Shown here: one piece after another, positions 1 to 12,173 of the stretch
Layout: the number at the start of each line of letters is the position of its first letter
Position numbering within the stretch: position 1 is the first letter of the stretch
Origin: Gryganskiella cystojenkinii
Lineage: Eukaryota > Mortierellomycota > Mortierellomycetes > Mortierellales > Mortierellaceae
Reading direction: 5' to 3'
Length of the DNA: 64,000 nt
NCBI GenBank assembly: GCA_015852425.1
Contig: JAAAIG010000019.1
Span: forward strand, 51,359-115,358
Translations under genes and position numbers: made by a program
The notes under the pieces: model-generated
What the model was told of the DNA's origin: nothing
The model's input: the letters and a program-made list of their open reading frames with translations, nothing else
Database searches by the model: none

Positions 1-39
1 TCTGTATTTTTTCTCACACTCCGCATAGACAACCGCACC

Positions 40-2486
40 ATGTATCGATTTGCAACTATGGCCAAGAGTGGCTGGAGAGCGGCCACCCCTTCTATGGTAA
101 GCTATATTTGATCTTGTCCCGGATCTCCGCATCATTTTCAGATCTCTATCTCTCTCTCTCTCTCTCCCTCTCTCGTAAATCAAGTGCCTGTCAAGGATGG
201 GCGGTAGGAGAGAGAGCACGCGCTGACGACTTCGTTTTTTTCAATCTCCACAAAACCAGAATTAACGCGCATTTCATTCTCATTGAGGAATCATTGTGTT
301 TATCAATTCTTTATTTTTCTCTCCTACTCTCTTCCTCTCTCGCTCTCTCGCTCTTTCAAGTGTTCCTCTTTAATATGATCCCCTATCCCTTTCATACTAT
401 TGTGCTTTGCGAATCAGCTCTCTTTTGGCTCCCATGGCCTTGTCTTTCTCCTTGCGCCTTCGTTTCCTTTCCTGAAATAAAAGAGGGTGACTGCGATTTT
501 TTTTTCTTTGCGTAATTCTACCCCCTTTGTGACTTCATTTTTCTTAACTCTTTCTCTTCTCTCTTCTAGCAACGACGCACTTATGCAGCTGCGATCCAGG
601 GACCTGTCATTGGTATCGACCTGGGAACGACCAACTCTTGTGTCTCGATTATGGAGGGAAAGACTCCTAGAGTCATCGAGAACGCAGAAGGCGCCCGTAC
701 CACACCCTCTGTCGTCGCATTCACAAAGGAAGGCGAGATGGTTGTTGGTCAGGCTGCCAAACGCCAGGCCGTTGTCAATCCGGAGAACACCATCTACGCC
801 ACAAAGCGACTCATCGGTCGCAAGTTCACAGACCCCGCTGTCCAGCACGATATCAAGACTGTCTCATACAAGATTGTCAAGGCTGATAACGGCGATGCCT
901 GGGTCGAGGCCAGAGGCAAGAAGTACTCTCCGTCCCAGATCAGCGCCTTTGTCCTCGGCAAGATGAAGGATACCGCAGACGGATACCTCGGAAAGAAGGT
1001 CAAACATGCCGTCATCACTGTCCCCGCTTACTTCAACGATGCTCAACGACAGGCTACCAAGGATGCCGGCACCATCGCTGGATTGGATGTGCTTCGTGTC
1101 ATCAACGAACCCACTGCTGCTGCGCTGGCCTTTGGACTCGATAAAACTGCGGACAAGACTGTCGCTGTTTACGATCTCGGTGGCGGTACCTTTGATATCT
1201 CAATTCTAGAGATCCAAAACGGTGTCTTTGAGGTCAAGTCCACAAACGGTGACACCGCTCTAGGAGGAGAAGATTTCGATGCTCTCCTGGTCAAGTTCGT
1301 GATGGAAGAGTTCAAAAAGGATCAAGGAATCGATCTCTCGACCGACCGCATGGCGATCCAACGTATCCGTGAGGGAGTCGAAAAGGCCAAGATTGAGCTC
1401 TCAAGCACTGTCCAAACCGATATCAATCTCCCCTATATCACCGCCGATGCCACTGGTCCCAAGCATATCAACTTTAAGCTCACCCGTACCAAATTCGAGC
1501 AGCTCGCCAAGGACTTGATCGAGCGCACGATCGAACCATGTAAGAAGGCCATCAAGGACGCTGGTGTGCAGCTGAAGGATATCGATGATGTCGTCCTGGT
1601 TGGTGGCATGTCCCGTGTCCCCAAGGTCATCGAGACCGTCAAGCAGGTCTTTGGTCGCGAACCTGGCAAGTCTGTCAACCCTGATGAGGCTGTCGCCATC
1701 GGTGCTGCTATTCAGGGAGGTGTCTTGGCAGGATCGGTCACTGACATTCTCTTGTTGGATGTCACGCCTCTTTCCCTCGGAATTGAGACTCTTGGTGGCG
1801 TCTTCACCCGTCTGATCAACCGCAATACGACCATTCCAACCAAAAAATCCCAGGTCTTCTCCACGGCCGCTGATGGTCAGACTCAAGTCCAGATCAGAGT
1901 TTTCCAGGGTGAACGTGAACTGGTTCGGGACAACAAGCTTCTCGGCGATTTCAACCTGCACGGTCTCCCACCAGCACCCAAAGGTGTCCCCCAGATCGAG
2001 GTCTCGTTCGATATCGATGCGGATGGTATTGTCAATGTCGGTGCCAAGGACAAGGCCACGGGTCGCGATCAGTCCATGTCGATCGTCGCCTCCTCGGGAT
2101 TGTCCAAGGATGAGATTGAGAACATGATCCGGGACTCTGAAAAGTATGCCGAGGCCGATCGTCAAAAACGCGACCAGATCGAGGCCACGAACCAGGCAGA
2201 GTCTGTCATTACAGAAACAGAGAAGCACATGGACGAGTTCAAGGATCAATTGGATTCTTCAGAGGCCTCAAAGATCCGGGACCAGATCTCGAAATTGCGC
2301 GATGTCTTGCAGAAGGGAGAGAGTGTCGCCGCCGAAGATATCAAGAAGGAGGTCTCAGAGTTGCAGCAGGGCAGTCTCAAGCTCTTTGAGATGGTCTACA
2401 AGAAGAGTTCTGGTGGCAACACCGGTTCGCATGGATCCTCTGGCGACGGCCCCACTGTCGACAATGAGCCTCCCAAGAAGAACTAG
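40..2486 (+). CDS. SSC1: Mitochondrial Hsp70 chaperone (Ssc1/mortalin type)
   Basis: Two exons, 40-96 and 570-2486, give 657 residues. Exon 1 encodes a basic presequence. Exon 2 opens with Q-R-R-T-Y-A, a good matrix-protease cleavage context, followed directly by the Hsp70 phosphate-binding motif [20 protein letters not shown], the linker motif [10 protein letters not shown] and the helical lid follow in the usual order, and the tail ends in an Asp/Pro/Lys-rich segment. Length matches mitochondrial Hsp70, which drives protein import through the TIM23 motor and folding in the matrix. A start at the internal ATG at 651 would lose both the targeting signal and the phosphate-1 loop, so the spliced start at 40 is preferred. 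The 473 bp intron is CT-rich. Confidence 0.95.
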
Positions 2487-5400
2487 AAAAAAGCAGAGAC
2501 AAGAACCAACCGAAAAATACAATCCATGAGCGTTAGTACAACCACAATCACACTCATGGAAGACCAGACGGACAGATTCGTCTCCAAACTAGCTCCCTAC
2601 TCGGATGACATTAAATCAAGGACTCGAAAATATATTTCCGTGCAAATTCTATTGGAAGGTCAATGCACTCAGATGAAACTTTTTGAAAGGATTGTTTGTT
2701 TTGTTTTATTTGCCATTGTTTGGGAGTGAACATCATGCAGGTCGATAAGGCATAGAACCATGCATGGATGCTATTTTTGTCATATGCCAGAGAAGAAACA
2801 AAGACAAACAAAAAAAAGGCGTGAAGAAATATTGAAGATCGATTTTCTTTGCTGAAGCGCACGAGCCTGAATTGCCTAATTCATAGTTTAGGACGTGGAT
2901 CATCTCTGTGTTAAAGGTGGGAAGTGACGTTCGTCAACAGAGAGAAGAGACGGCGCATCGTCCACATCAGGATGCTGCACATAGTATTTGAGTGAGTCGT
3001 TCTTTTGTTAATGACTTTCTGATATCGTGTGGATAGCTAATAAAAGGAGTTGGACCTGCAAGGTCCAAGAGTTTGTCAACTCTGTACTCCGTTGACAGTT
3101 TGGGACAACGGTATTTCATCGATATGAATCAAAAAGTCGCCGATGTAGCAGAAACCTTCTGAGAATGAGCGAGAATTGAGCTCTCAATTATTTTTTTTGT
3201 TAAATCGGCAAAAGCAGCCATGATAGAAGGACAAAAGAAGGGTGTGTTGGGTGGCTCTCAAAAATGTGCCTCTCTGTTTTCTACAGAGGGAGGGCGAACC
3301 GTCCCTTCTATCAAATGTATTGAGCACACGGCTCTTGTGGATTTTTTTTTTTTTTTTTGAGGCATCGAAATCGATCGTCCGACCATTGGATTTGGGGTTT
3401 GGAAAATGGAGCTGTTTTTGCCGCTCTTTCATGCACCCTTCTGAACCCGAGAAGGGCCGCAAGAACGGACTTTTCCCCTAAAAATAATCGTGTGCTCATT
3501 GCGAGTTCCCTTGGAAATCTCAAGGCAGGGTCGACATACTGACGAAATGTTGTGGATATGAATAGAAACAAAACAAAAAGAGCTGCACAGTTTGGATTCA
3601 GTCATGCACCTGAATGTACTTTTTTACTCCAAAAACAAGCATCGGAGACGAGTTCCAAGAGAAAGGGAATGAATGAGGGGTTAAGACAGGGAATGGCCAA
3701 AATACCGTTTATTTGGAAGTGCTCACTTGCCATTCTTTTTTAATTTCAGTGAGAAATGAACTGGAAAAACGAACTCTCTTTCTCAAAATTTTGACAGTGA
3801 GGAGAAAGGGCAGATCATGCCATGCCCTGAAAATGTCATCACCTTGCCTTTAGGAATGGCCTACTTTCCCGTAGTCTGCTCTAGTCTAGTCTCTTTGTCT
3901 TGGATGTGAAATTCCCCCTGGTTTCTTGGAGAACCCCATCCCACCCATGCGTCATTGCCTCTGTCCCACTGTGAGCAGCGGTACTTGGACCTTGATACCG
4001 ACAGAAAAATGGAAAACGCAAAGTTGCCACGACTACGCCCTCTCGCCGAGTTGCCTCCCCACCCCCGCTCCATGCTCCCACTCCACCTTGAATGTGAGAT
4101 ACATTACATTTCTATTGTTTGGATGGCAACCTATGCCCCATGGTTTGGATCGGTAGCTCGATTTTATAACAATCGGAAGTTAATAATAAGGAGGTGGATT
4201 ACCGTTACCGCGTTTTCCTCTCCCTTTCTCTCTCTCTTTGCTGGCTTAAAATGGATGGTCGGGGTCTGATGTTGTCCGATCCCATGGTTACCGTCGCACA
4301 TTGCCGCTTTTCTCGCAATCATTGTCGAAAATGGGAAGCCATACCCTCCGTCGTCCTGCATCGAATAAAGAGTGCTCAGAAATGCTCTCTTTGTTGATAT
4401 GATGCTTTTTTTGACAAACAGAGAAAAACAAAGTGCAAGTTCACAAACAAACGATAGCAATCCACCTAATCCACTATCCCGCCAATTCACATTTATTTGA
4501 TTTTTCATTTCACTCTTGGCCAGTTGTATTAAAAGTTGGGAACCTGAAGTAGGACAGGGAGTAGCGAGAAAGAGGGAACGAGAGAGGAGTCCCGGGCGGA
4601 AGAACACAAGAACGACGGATGTTTCGAAAGGCGCACAAAGGCATGCAAATGCATGCAGAGAAAAATAACAAAGACCGAAAGGGCACGGAACAGGATGGCG
4701 CAACGCTCTCTTCGTTTGCACCCTTCATTCTCAACGCCCGAGAGAAAAACATTTCTTTGCTCTTCATTCTTTCTTTCTCTCTTTCTTCTTTTCAGTTCTC
4801 TTCGTCTTTTTTCTCTTCTCTGATAATATCCCTCTTTTGTCACACCTCCACTCCTATTTATTTTCGCCATCTCGACCTCGTCCAACTTCACAAGCAATCT
4901 ACGTACGCACTGCAAACCCACATCCATTTGCAGCTCTCCCACCTCAAACCTCGACTGTTCTTGCCCACAAACAAAATTTGCTCTTTTCACCATAATATCT
5001 TTCATTTTCAAACACCTCCACCCTCCTCCTCCTTCCTTACTTTTCCAGTCCCAATCCAAACTCACCACCGCAGTTTCCCACTGTTAACCCTCCTCCGTCG
5101 AGGAATACGTTTTTCAAAATTCCGGCCTCACTCCATCTCCCGTCTGAAGTTCTTCTCAGGTACAGACCCAACAAACAAATTTCCGGATTCGGTTTAATTC
5201 TGCAGCAGTAAACTAAGGAATAGCACAAAAAAAAATGAGTTGGAACCATCATCCACAGTGTGGTGCAAGAGAGTAATTGCGCGGACGAAGGGATGGGAGG
5301 GCTGCGTCCCTTGTTTCTTGTTGGAGGGAGAACAAAAAGGAACGAGAACGAAAGAGTGGTAAACAGACCAAAAGTTTCTCTGCGTCTCTTTCTCGGGACT

Positions 5401-6776
5401 TCCTAATTCCCACAAGCGGAGTGAAATGGTGGCAAAGGAGGTAGCTCGTTCCCAGACATATGATATACGACCCAAAAACTTCAAGGAAGAAATGAAGGGA
5501 GGATAGAAGAGAAACCACCTCACATCCGCCTAGACGTCAGTACCAGATATGCAGCTATTCTGCATGTCCTTAGCCACATCTCATGGGGCTTCCTCGGATC
5601 ACACACTTTTCCCCCGTCCTCTCCATCGGGGGGAAGGTGGGAGGAGTAAACGGCCCCCTCTTTATCCCGTCTATCCATCTTGTTCCTTCGACAGGCGAAA
5701 AACGCGCATAAAATGAACGAAAAGAAAAGGGGAGGGTATATGAAGGGGATTGACGGGGCACGTTCTTTTCATACAACTCTGTTCATCTATGTTCTTTTCG
5801 TTCATATCTCACTGTTTGACCATTCGTTCGTCTTCTGGTGTCCTGCATCCACTTGGTTTTCTTTTCATTTCCCTCGTTTTACCCTCTCCACCTGCGCATG
5901 CAAATGCAAGCGCCGCCTCGCCGTTCCGTTGATGGTTTTATTTTTTATTTTCTTTTATTCTCTCTCCCTCTCTATCTTTTCTGTCTCCTGCTTTCTCTCT
6001 CGGCCACAGCCCAGCAAGTAATTTTCCCTTCTGGATTGCAATGCAGAGAGCTATCGTGCATCCTGGCTACCAACAAATTGATCTGGTGCCCGTCCCATCT
6101 TGTGACACACCGGGGTTTCCCTCCCTTCTTCCTCCTCAGCCCTCCTCTTCCTCTCTGTTTCTCCCCCTCTCTCTCTATTTTCCTCTCCCCCTCTCTCCCT
6201 CTCGCTCTTTTCTCTTAATCGTCTGCTTCTTTGAATGGGACAACACATGCGGGACGCACACCTCCTTTATTCTTTTTGGGTCAATTTCATCGCCCTTCTC
6301 CACAAAAAATAGTCCCACAGGACTATTGCCTTTTCAACCGACATCAAGTTAAATGAAATTGTGGCAACCCGGAGTGTGGCATTTTCGGTACAAAGAGTCG
6401 ATGGCTGGGCTGGATTGATTTGAACCGACCGGACCGCCCCACTCCTTGGAACAGCCCTTTCTCCCCAATCTCCCTCGTCATTTCACAGTCCTCCGTCCAC
6501 ACTTTTCAGTTATTGATATTAATACCTTGAGAGAGAAGTGTGGGTTTCCAGCTCTCTGCTTTCTTCATTTATTTCTCTTTCTCGTGTCTCTCGCTCTCTC
6601 TCCCCTCTTATCCTTAACCGTCGCTCAATCGCTCCCCTCGCACACCTCAAGCAAACCTATCCTATCCTCTATCAACTACAACCGCTTTTAAACCAAAAGG
6701 CTTACCATCATTCAATTTATCTGTTCTTTACCCTCACAGACTCCCTCAAGACTTTCACCCCAAGGACACTTCTTCG
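2487..6776. other. 4.3 kb non-coding stretch between SSC1 and the next gene
   Basis: No convincing gene is visible on either strand. The stretch holds the SSC1 3' region, a perfect 7-bp stem hairpin with a 5-base loop at 3050-3068, a run of 17 T at 3342-3358, and two CT-rich leader-like blocks (about 4760-5160 and 6420-6776). The first block ends near a donor-like CAG/GTACAG at about 5160. It could be an upstream non-coding exon of the gene at 6777, with a long leader intron. Open frames here are pyrimidine-biased and look like chance. Confidence 0.5.
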
Positions 6777-7856
6777 ATGGGTGCTATCCAATCCTTCCTC
6801 GCTGCCGATCTCAGCCAGCATCGCCAACAGCAGCAGCAGCAGCAGCAGCAGTTATCATCACAACAACAACAGCAACACCAAGCACAACAACAACACAGCA
6901 GTCCTCCTCCATATGAGCCGGTAGAGGCCTACTGCAACATGCTGTCGTCCTTGATCCAAAAAAGATACCAAGAAGCCCTCGACTATTGCACACCGCCCAC
7001 ATCTCAGCCCTGCCGCCGTATCTACCGAAACTGGCACCCGGATGATCAGCAACGTCAAGAGAAGCAATTGGAGCATTCCAAGAACCGGTTCTTGCTTTCC
7101 TACCCAGCTGAGAAGTACAACCTCGTTCGGGATGATGATCATTCGCCGGTTGTAAACCCGTTCTTCAATCTCTCGGGACTATTCTTTTGTGCGACCGGTT
7201 CGCCTCTGGAGAGCGAGCTGGACGAGACTGGCGCTGGTGCTGGTGGACCCGTCGTGACTTCGCCTTATGGGAAAACCCGGTTCCAAGTCGAGTTTGGTCA
7301 GATACAGCGTCAGATGTTCCCCGAGTTCAAGTTGTATTTTGCTGACCATTACCGAGTCGTTGGCGATTGGTATATCCAATTGATTGTCGTCCCGAGTTGG
7401 AATGTTCAATTGGAGGAGCAATGCGTTCAACAGGGAATGATCTTGCTCGATATCGCCCACAACCCATTCTTCTACAAGGCCGACGATGGACAGTTCTGGG
7501 TGAGCAATTCGCCCAAGTTATGGATGGAGTTGTTTATCGGTTGCGATACCATCCCGACCACGGATATGGGCGAGATTGTTGAAAGTCGTCTTCATGAAAA
7601 GGTCCGCAAGACCAGGAACCTGATGACGGAACAAGAAGAGCGTGAGCGACATGCTCGGGTCCTTGAGAACGTCGCCAGGGATCTGATGCAGTTGGCGCAA
7701 GGTCTCAGGGAAGGTCGTGGGTCGATGGATCGTGAGATTGTCGATCTTACTTACGCGGTGTCCATGTCGCGGACGCAACTTGGTGTGATACAGTCTCGAG
7801 AATCCGCGCCTTCGTTTATCGACGGCGCCTACAAGGAAGATTCTCGAGAGGAATAA
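6777..7856 (+). CDS. Gln-rich protein with possible PHYHIP-type C-terminal domain
   Basis: Single-exon gene of 359 residues. It starts MGAIQSFLAADLS and runs into a polyglutamine tract (residues about 17-45, a CAG microsatellite plus CAA codons). A compact Trp/Tyr-rich domain occupies about 50-270, and a charged helical tail completes it. The domain pattern NPFFNLSGLFF, then FADHYRV, then a hydrophobic strand, then LLDIAHNPFF and a WMELF strand, recalls the C-terminal domain of phytanoyl-CoA hydroxylase-interacting proteins. That resemblance is from memory of the family pattern and is tentative. The biochemical role is unknown even in animals. An N-terminal MG could be an N-myristoylation signal. 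The ATG at 6777 follows a CT-rich leader. Confidence 0.8.
   Translation: MGAIQSFLAADLSQHRQQQQQQQQQLSSQQQQQHQAQQQHSSPPPYEPVEAYCNMLSSLIQKRYQEALDYCTPPTSQPCRRIYRNWHPDDQQRQEKQLEHSKNRFLLSYPAEKYNLVRDDDHSPVVNPFFNLSGLFFCATGSPLESELDETGAGAGGPVVTSPYGKTRFQVEFGQIQRQMFPEFKLYFADHYRVVGDWYIQLIVVPSWNVQLEEQCVQQGMILLDIAHNPFFYKADDGQFWVSNSPKLWMELFIGCDTIPTTDMGEIVESRLHEKVRKTRNLMTEQEERERHARVLENVARDLMQLAQGLREGRGSMDREIVDLTYAVSMSRTQLGVIQSRESAPSFIDGAYKEDSREE
6828..6851 (+). repeat. (CAG)8 microsatellite encoding polyglutamine
   Basis: Eight perfect CAG units inside the 5' part of the gene at 6777, followed by mixed CAA/CAG codons. Likely length-variable between strains. Confidence 0.9.
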
Positions 7857-8606
7857 GCTCGTTTCTTTAGCCGTAGCATCCCTACTTGCGCGCATCGCTT
7901 TTCATTGTTTTTTGTCTTCTCTTCATCGTTTTTTTTTTTTTTTGTCGTTTTCGTTCTCTCTACTTCGTCCTCTTCCAAAGCATTTTTCTTTCCGTTTTAT
8001 CAAAATCATTTTTTTTTATACCATCACCCTTTCGTTTGTTTGTAAAGTATCTTTTCTAATAATAACAAGTCGTCTATTTTTCATCATCATTGGCATGGAA
8101 CAACCTGCAACCTTTTGTGTATATCTGCAACCTTTTGTGTATATCTGACAATCACGAAAGAGTTTCCCCCGCATGAGCTCATTTGTGATGATATCCAAAC
8201 TGACTGCCAGGACCAAATCGAACCTCTTCATTGTTAAACGTCGCGTGCAGCTGTGGTACAACGGAATGTGATCTGTACGACAGGCTGGAACACAGTCCAA
8301 CGGATCTCTTCGCATGCGGCAAGTACCTGAGCAATAAAAAAAAAACGGCGCTCAGCCAACCATCATCTCTTTGGCTGCGATTGAGGTCGATGTCGGTGCT
8401 GTTCCTGAGTTTTTTTGAGTGTCTGCATCAACGTTGTATGCAATAACTCGAGGCTCACCAACTTCCTTTCTCAACACTTTGTACCCTTTTCTTTTCTTTT
8501 TAAATAAGCACTCTGCATCACATTGTCCACTTAATCGATACGCACGCTCTCCCCGTTGCCTCTTGCTCAGCTCCAAGCTCCAAACATACCACTTGTTTCA
8601 TACCTC
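7857..8606. other. Intergenic: 3' region with 20-bp tandem repeat, then protease leader
   Basis: T-rich 3' untranslated sequence, a perfect 20-bp duplication at 8105-8144, and a pyrimidine-rich leader ahead of the protease start at 8607. No gene seen. Confidence 0.5.
8105..8144 (+). repeat. Perfect 20-bp tandem duplication
   Basis: The unit beginning CTGCAACC and ending GTATAT occurs twice head to tail without mismatch, about 250 bp past the stop codon of the gene at 6777. Probably a replication-slippage product. Confidence 0.9.
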
Positions 8607-11580
8607 ATGAATCATCACTCTCGTTTTCATCATGCTCCCTCACCATCTCATGTACACTCATCGTCATTATCGTCACTCATTACCTCATATCGAAGGCTGG
8701 TCCTTGTTTCAACTTTGATTCTTTTGCTGGGTCCAGATTTGAGCTTCTTTTCATCTCCATCTTCCGCCTCGTCCCTCTGCTCAGCCGCACCAGCATTTTG
8801 GACCCCACTCACAGATGCATTCGACGCTCTGATACACCCGCATGGAAATGCAGCGGAAGAGATCAAACCAGAGCCTGCGGCAACAGTTCCTGTTGCGCCG
8901 AGCGACTCTGGCACATCGGTGTCAACGGCAACTGTTCATCTGACAGCCACAGCGGATGACTACGGCGTTGTTCAACTCGACCTTGAGGGTGATCCCAATT
9001 GCGATTACACAACCAAAGTTAAGATCGCTGGCACTGAGGTAAGACTCTAAGAATGACCTTTGAAGCAAAGATTGCGCGCGCATAAGTGTTCGTTGTTGAG
9101 AACGATTCTCACTCCTCCTTATTTTAAATATCACTGCACTGGCGCCCGATAGTACAATGTCATTATCGACACGGGTAGTGCCCATTTCGCAGTAGCATCT
9201 AGTGCATGTCGCGACTGTGTGATCCCACACAAGGATCATTACCGACCTAACGAGGAAGAGGAGATACCCATCGACATGGATCCAGTATCTATATCCACGA
9301 CGGTAGACCATGGGGACTCTTTGAATAGTCTTTTGAGACCTCGGCCACCAGCCTTCGCTCCCATCATCGCCTCTCTTCTTAGTCATTCAATTTTCCCAAG
9401 CAGCACCGCTGATATCGAACCTTTGAAGGCTACGCCTAGCATCAATGCAACTCCACAGAATCAATTCATTGTTTCCCTAGGACATAGCTTTCCTTCGGCG
9501 GTACTTCCAAGCAGAACTGCGACCACTGCTACCACCTCGACAACAACAACCGCGACTCCTTTTTTAAAACCCGCAACAATAGTGCCAGCACCTCTTCACA
9601 ATCCAGGTATTATACCCGTAGATATCCCGCATAACAACCAAGATACGCTCACTCGCAACAACAGCGACTTTTTGTCTCGGGAAAGTCAGGTCAGAGCAAT
9701 GGCCACATCTCTCGGTAACCACTTAACAGGACTGCAACCGAACAATCAAAAGCCACTACCACTTCTCGCTTCTCTACCAACAACAATTGCTGTTGAAGCA
9801 AAAATGTCGATCCAGACTCGATCGTCCGCTATCACAACAAGGAACGAAAGAAAGAGCAATATAAGCAGCAGTAGTAAGCAAAAAAGAGGCGGGAAAGCAC
9901 TTGTTGCCGCTCCCGCAGAGAATCTCTATCCTCTCTCCGACACCGCAAAGGAGCATGGTGGCCAGACGATTCGAGTTAGTTATGGAATCAAGTCACATTC
10001 GGTTGGCTGGAGTGGCGTGATGACCTCGGATCTGATGACGATCGAGATGGCCAAGGTGATACCCCCAGGGAACAAAGTTGCTGCTGTTAATGGTGCTGTC
10101 ACAACCGATATGACCTTGAAACCGGGCGAGACCATGGAAAAGGAGGTCAATGTCGAGTTTGCGGCCATCATGGAAAATACTGGGTTCTTTAGTCAGGAAT
10201 GTGGTGCTCAACATGGAATCTGGGGTCTCGGCTATAGTTCCCTGAGCGTCGATCACAAGCCCACACTTCTGGACACCCTCTCCGCCAGGATGAAGATCCC
10301 CAATGGATTTGCTCTACAGCTCTGTGGTCGAACAGCTAACACGACCAAATCCGGCAACATTTTCCTGGGTGGATACGCTCAGTCGCACATCGTGGACCCG
10401 ATGCAATTCGTCCCCTTGGTGAAGAAGGACTGGTACCAAGTCCGACTCGATGGATTCAAGGTCAAGGGTGAGCCCGTCAAGGGCATGGTAAACCTGAACT
10501 TACCGAAAACAATTGTCGACAGTGGCACGACCAATATCCTGATGAGCCACTACAACCTGCAGTTCTTGATCCAATCCTTGGCCTCATCGGGGATCGTGAA
10601 ATGGTCGAGTCTAATCCCGGAACAAGATGTGCAAAACTTTTGGTTCAAGAACGCAGTTCTGAGATTACCAAGATCGAGTTTTGAGATTGTGACCCAAGCC
10701 AGGGCTGTAGAGGTTGTTCTCTCTGGGATCGATATCCCAATTTACACTAGTAGTTTCCTAAGGATCAAGACAGTCCCGCCTGGACAGGCGCCCGCTGGCT
10801 ATGTGGATTTCTGGTGGCATGGTAACGCCCTTTCCCCTGTTGTTGACTCTCTACATCGACACTTTTTTTTATTTTCTTTTCTTTTGGGACGTTGCATGAA
10901 CGCTGATCGTATTTTTATCTCTTCATTCTTTCTCCCTTTTTCCCCCTTTTTTTTTTATTCTTCGTCCTTCCACGACAGGGTTCGCATCGAGTACTTCACC
11001 AGACGCAGTCGAGGCCGAGCATGAGAGTGGTGGGGCTGTGATGCCTGGCAGTGTCGGCACGATCCTGGGCGAGACGCTATTTGCAGGCAAAGTCGTCTAT
11101 TTTGAGCGTGGCAATGACGATGCAGAACCTGGTGACGCAGATTTTGGTCGCATTGGGTTTGCAAGGGGTCAAAATTGTTTTGGACCTTCGACCCATTCCT
11201 CCGTTGATGTCCTTGCGGCCCAGGGAGAATTGGCCAAGATTGACGTGGCCGGTCTCGGGCCTGTACGAGTCGCGGCCACCAGCGATGCGAATGCTCGACT
11301 GGGACCAGTGGGGTCGTCATCATCATCATCGTCGTCATCCGGACCAGGATCGGCAACAACCGGTCAATTCCCGAACGTATCAATAGCGTCGATCCCAACT
11401 GCCAACAACAATACCGGCGGTCAGCACACGATCCACTTTAAAGGATTCGATGGCCCAATTCGGCTGATGGGCGGTGGTGGTATGTCGTTGTCTCCGTTGA
11501 TGAGTGGAGAGACCAACACGGGGTTTTTACGGACACTGGCTGCAAGCTTGATTGTGGCTGTGGTCGCAGGGATGCTTTAA
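8607..11580 (+). CDS. GPI-anchored pepsin-family (A1) aspartic protease, yapsin-like
   Basis: Three exons, 8607-9038, 9153-10821 and 10979-11580, give 900 residues. A hydrophobic signal or anchor segment lies near residues 30-50. Both catalytic aspartates are visible: DTGS with Asp about 150, and DSGTT with Asp about 600. The flap Tyr sits in VSYG at about 421. Pepsin has about 43 residues between the first Asp and the flap; here there are about 271. The extra loop is Ser/Thr/Asn-rich and carries a Lys-Arg dibasic site at 388-389. The C-terminus has a Ser tract followed by a hydrophobic tail ending in GML, typical of a GPI-attachment signal. Fungal yapsins likewise carry a processed loop at this place and act at the plasma membrane or wall. 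Substrates are not inferable. Confidence 0.88.
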
Positions 11581-12173
11581 TAACAGCATCACGATGTTGC
11601 ATGAACCAAGTCCCCTTTCGCCATGTCAGAGATAATAAAAAAATTACCTACTGTATATGTTGCCTTCCAGGGTCCCACAAAGGCACCTGACGCTCTGTTG
11701 TCCAACTTGGTGGCGCATCGTCATTAATTTTTTGAGGAAAAGCTTGATCCAAATAGGCTCTGCCTGTGAGGGCACAGACATGATGACCGATGGAGACACA
11801 AGGGTTATTCTTGAGGACCAGTGACGACTCAAAGAATAATAATCATGACGACACGAGCTATCTCTGGAGAGAGGGCAAGGAAAAAGAGGAAAGGAAACGC
11901 CCTGTCCAGTTGTCCAGGTCCAGTCTGTTTTCCGAGTCCGAATCAGCCCAAGCCCAGAGCATGCACGCTTCTCGGTCCAGGAACGCACTCTGCAGCAGTG
12001 GTCATGAAAAAGCAGTACTGACCTTGTTTCAATCTTTGGGCTCGGTCCATTTTTCTTTCTCCTTCCTTTGTTTCTTCAACTGCCACACTCTCCTTTCTCG
12101 TCACCTCTTCCCCACCCATATCCTTTATACCTCTCTCTTTTCCTTCCTCTTTGTTATCCCTCGACCCTCTCTG
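11581..12173. other. Intergenic: protease 3' end and transporter leader
   Basis: An AATAAA-like signal lies near 11635, with a pyrimidine-rich leader from about 12030 to the next start. Open frames in this stretch have no recognisable content. Confidence 0.4.

Noticed and set aside
414..848. Minus-strand open frame across SSC1 intron 1 and exon 2
   Set aside because: It overlaps the conserved phosphate-binding region of Hsp70 on the other strand; shadow frame.
1401..2249. 282-codon open frame antisense to SSC1
   Set aside because: It is the mirror of a well-conserved Hsp70 coding region; the composition follows the sense codons and no family is recognised.
4619..5197. 192-codon open frame
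   Set aside because: Composition is that of a pyrimidine-rich leader (Ser, Phe, Leu, Pro) with no domain and no relatives I recognise.
5838..6352. Overlapping plus-strand open frames in CT-rich DNA
   Set aside because: Low-complexity translation of CT repeats upstream of the gene at 6777.
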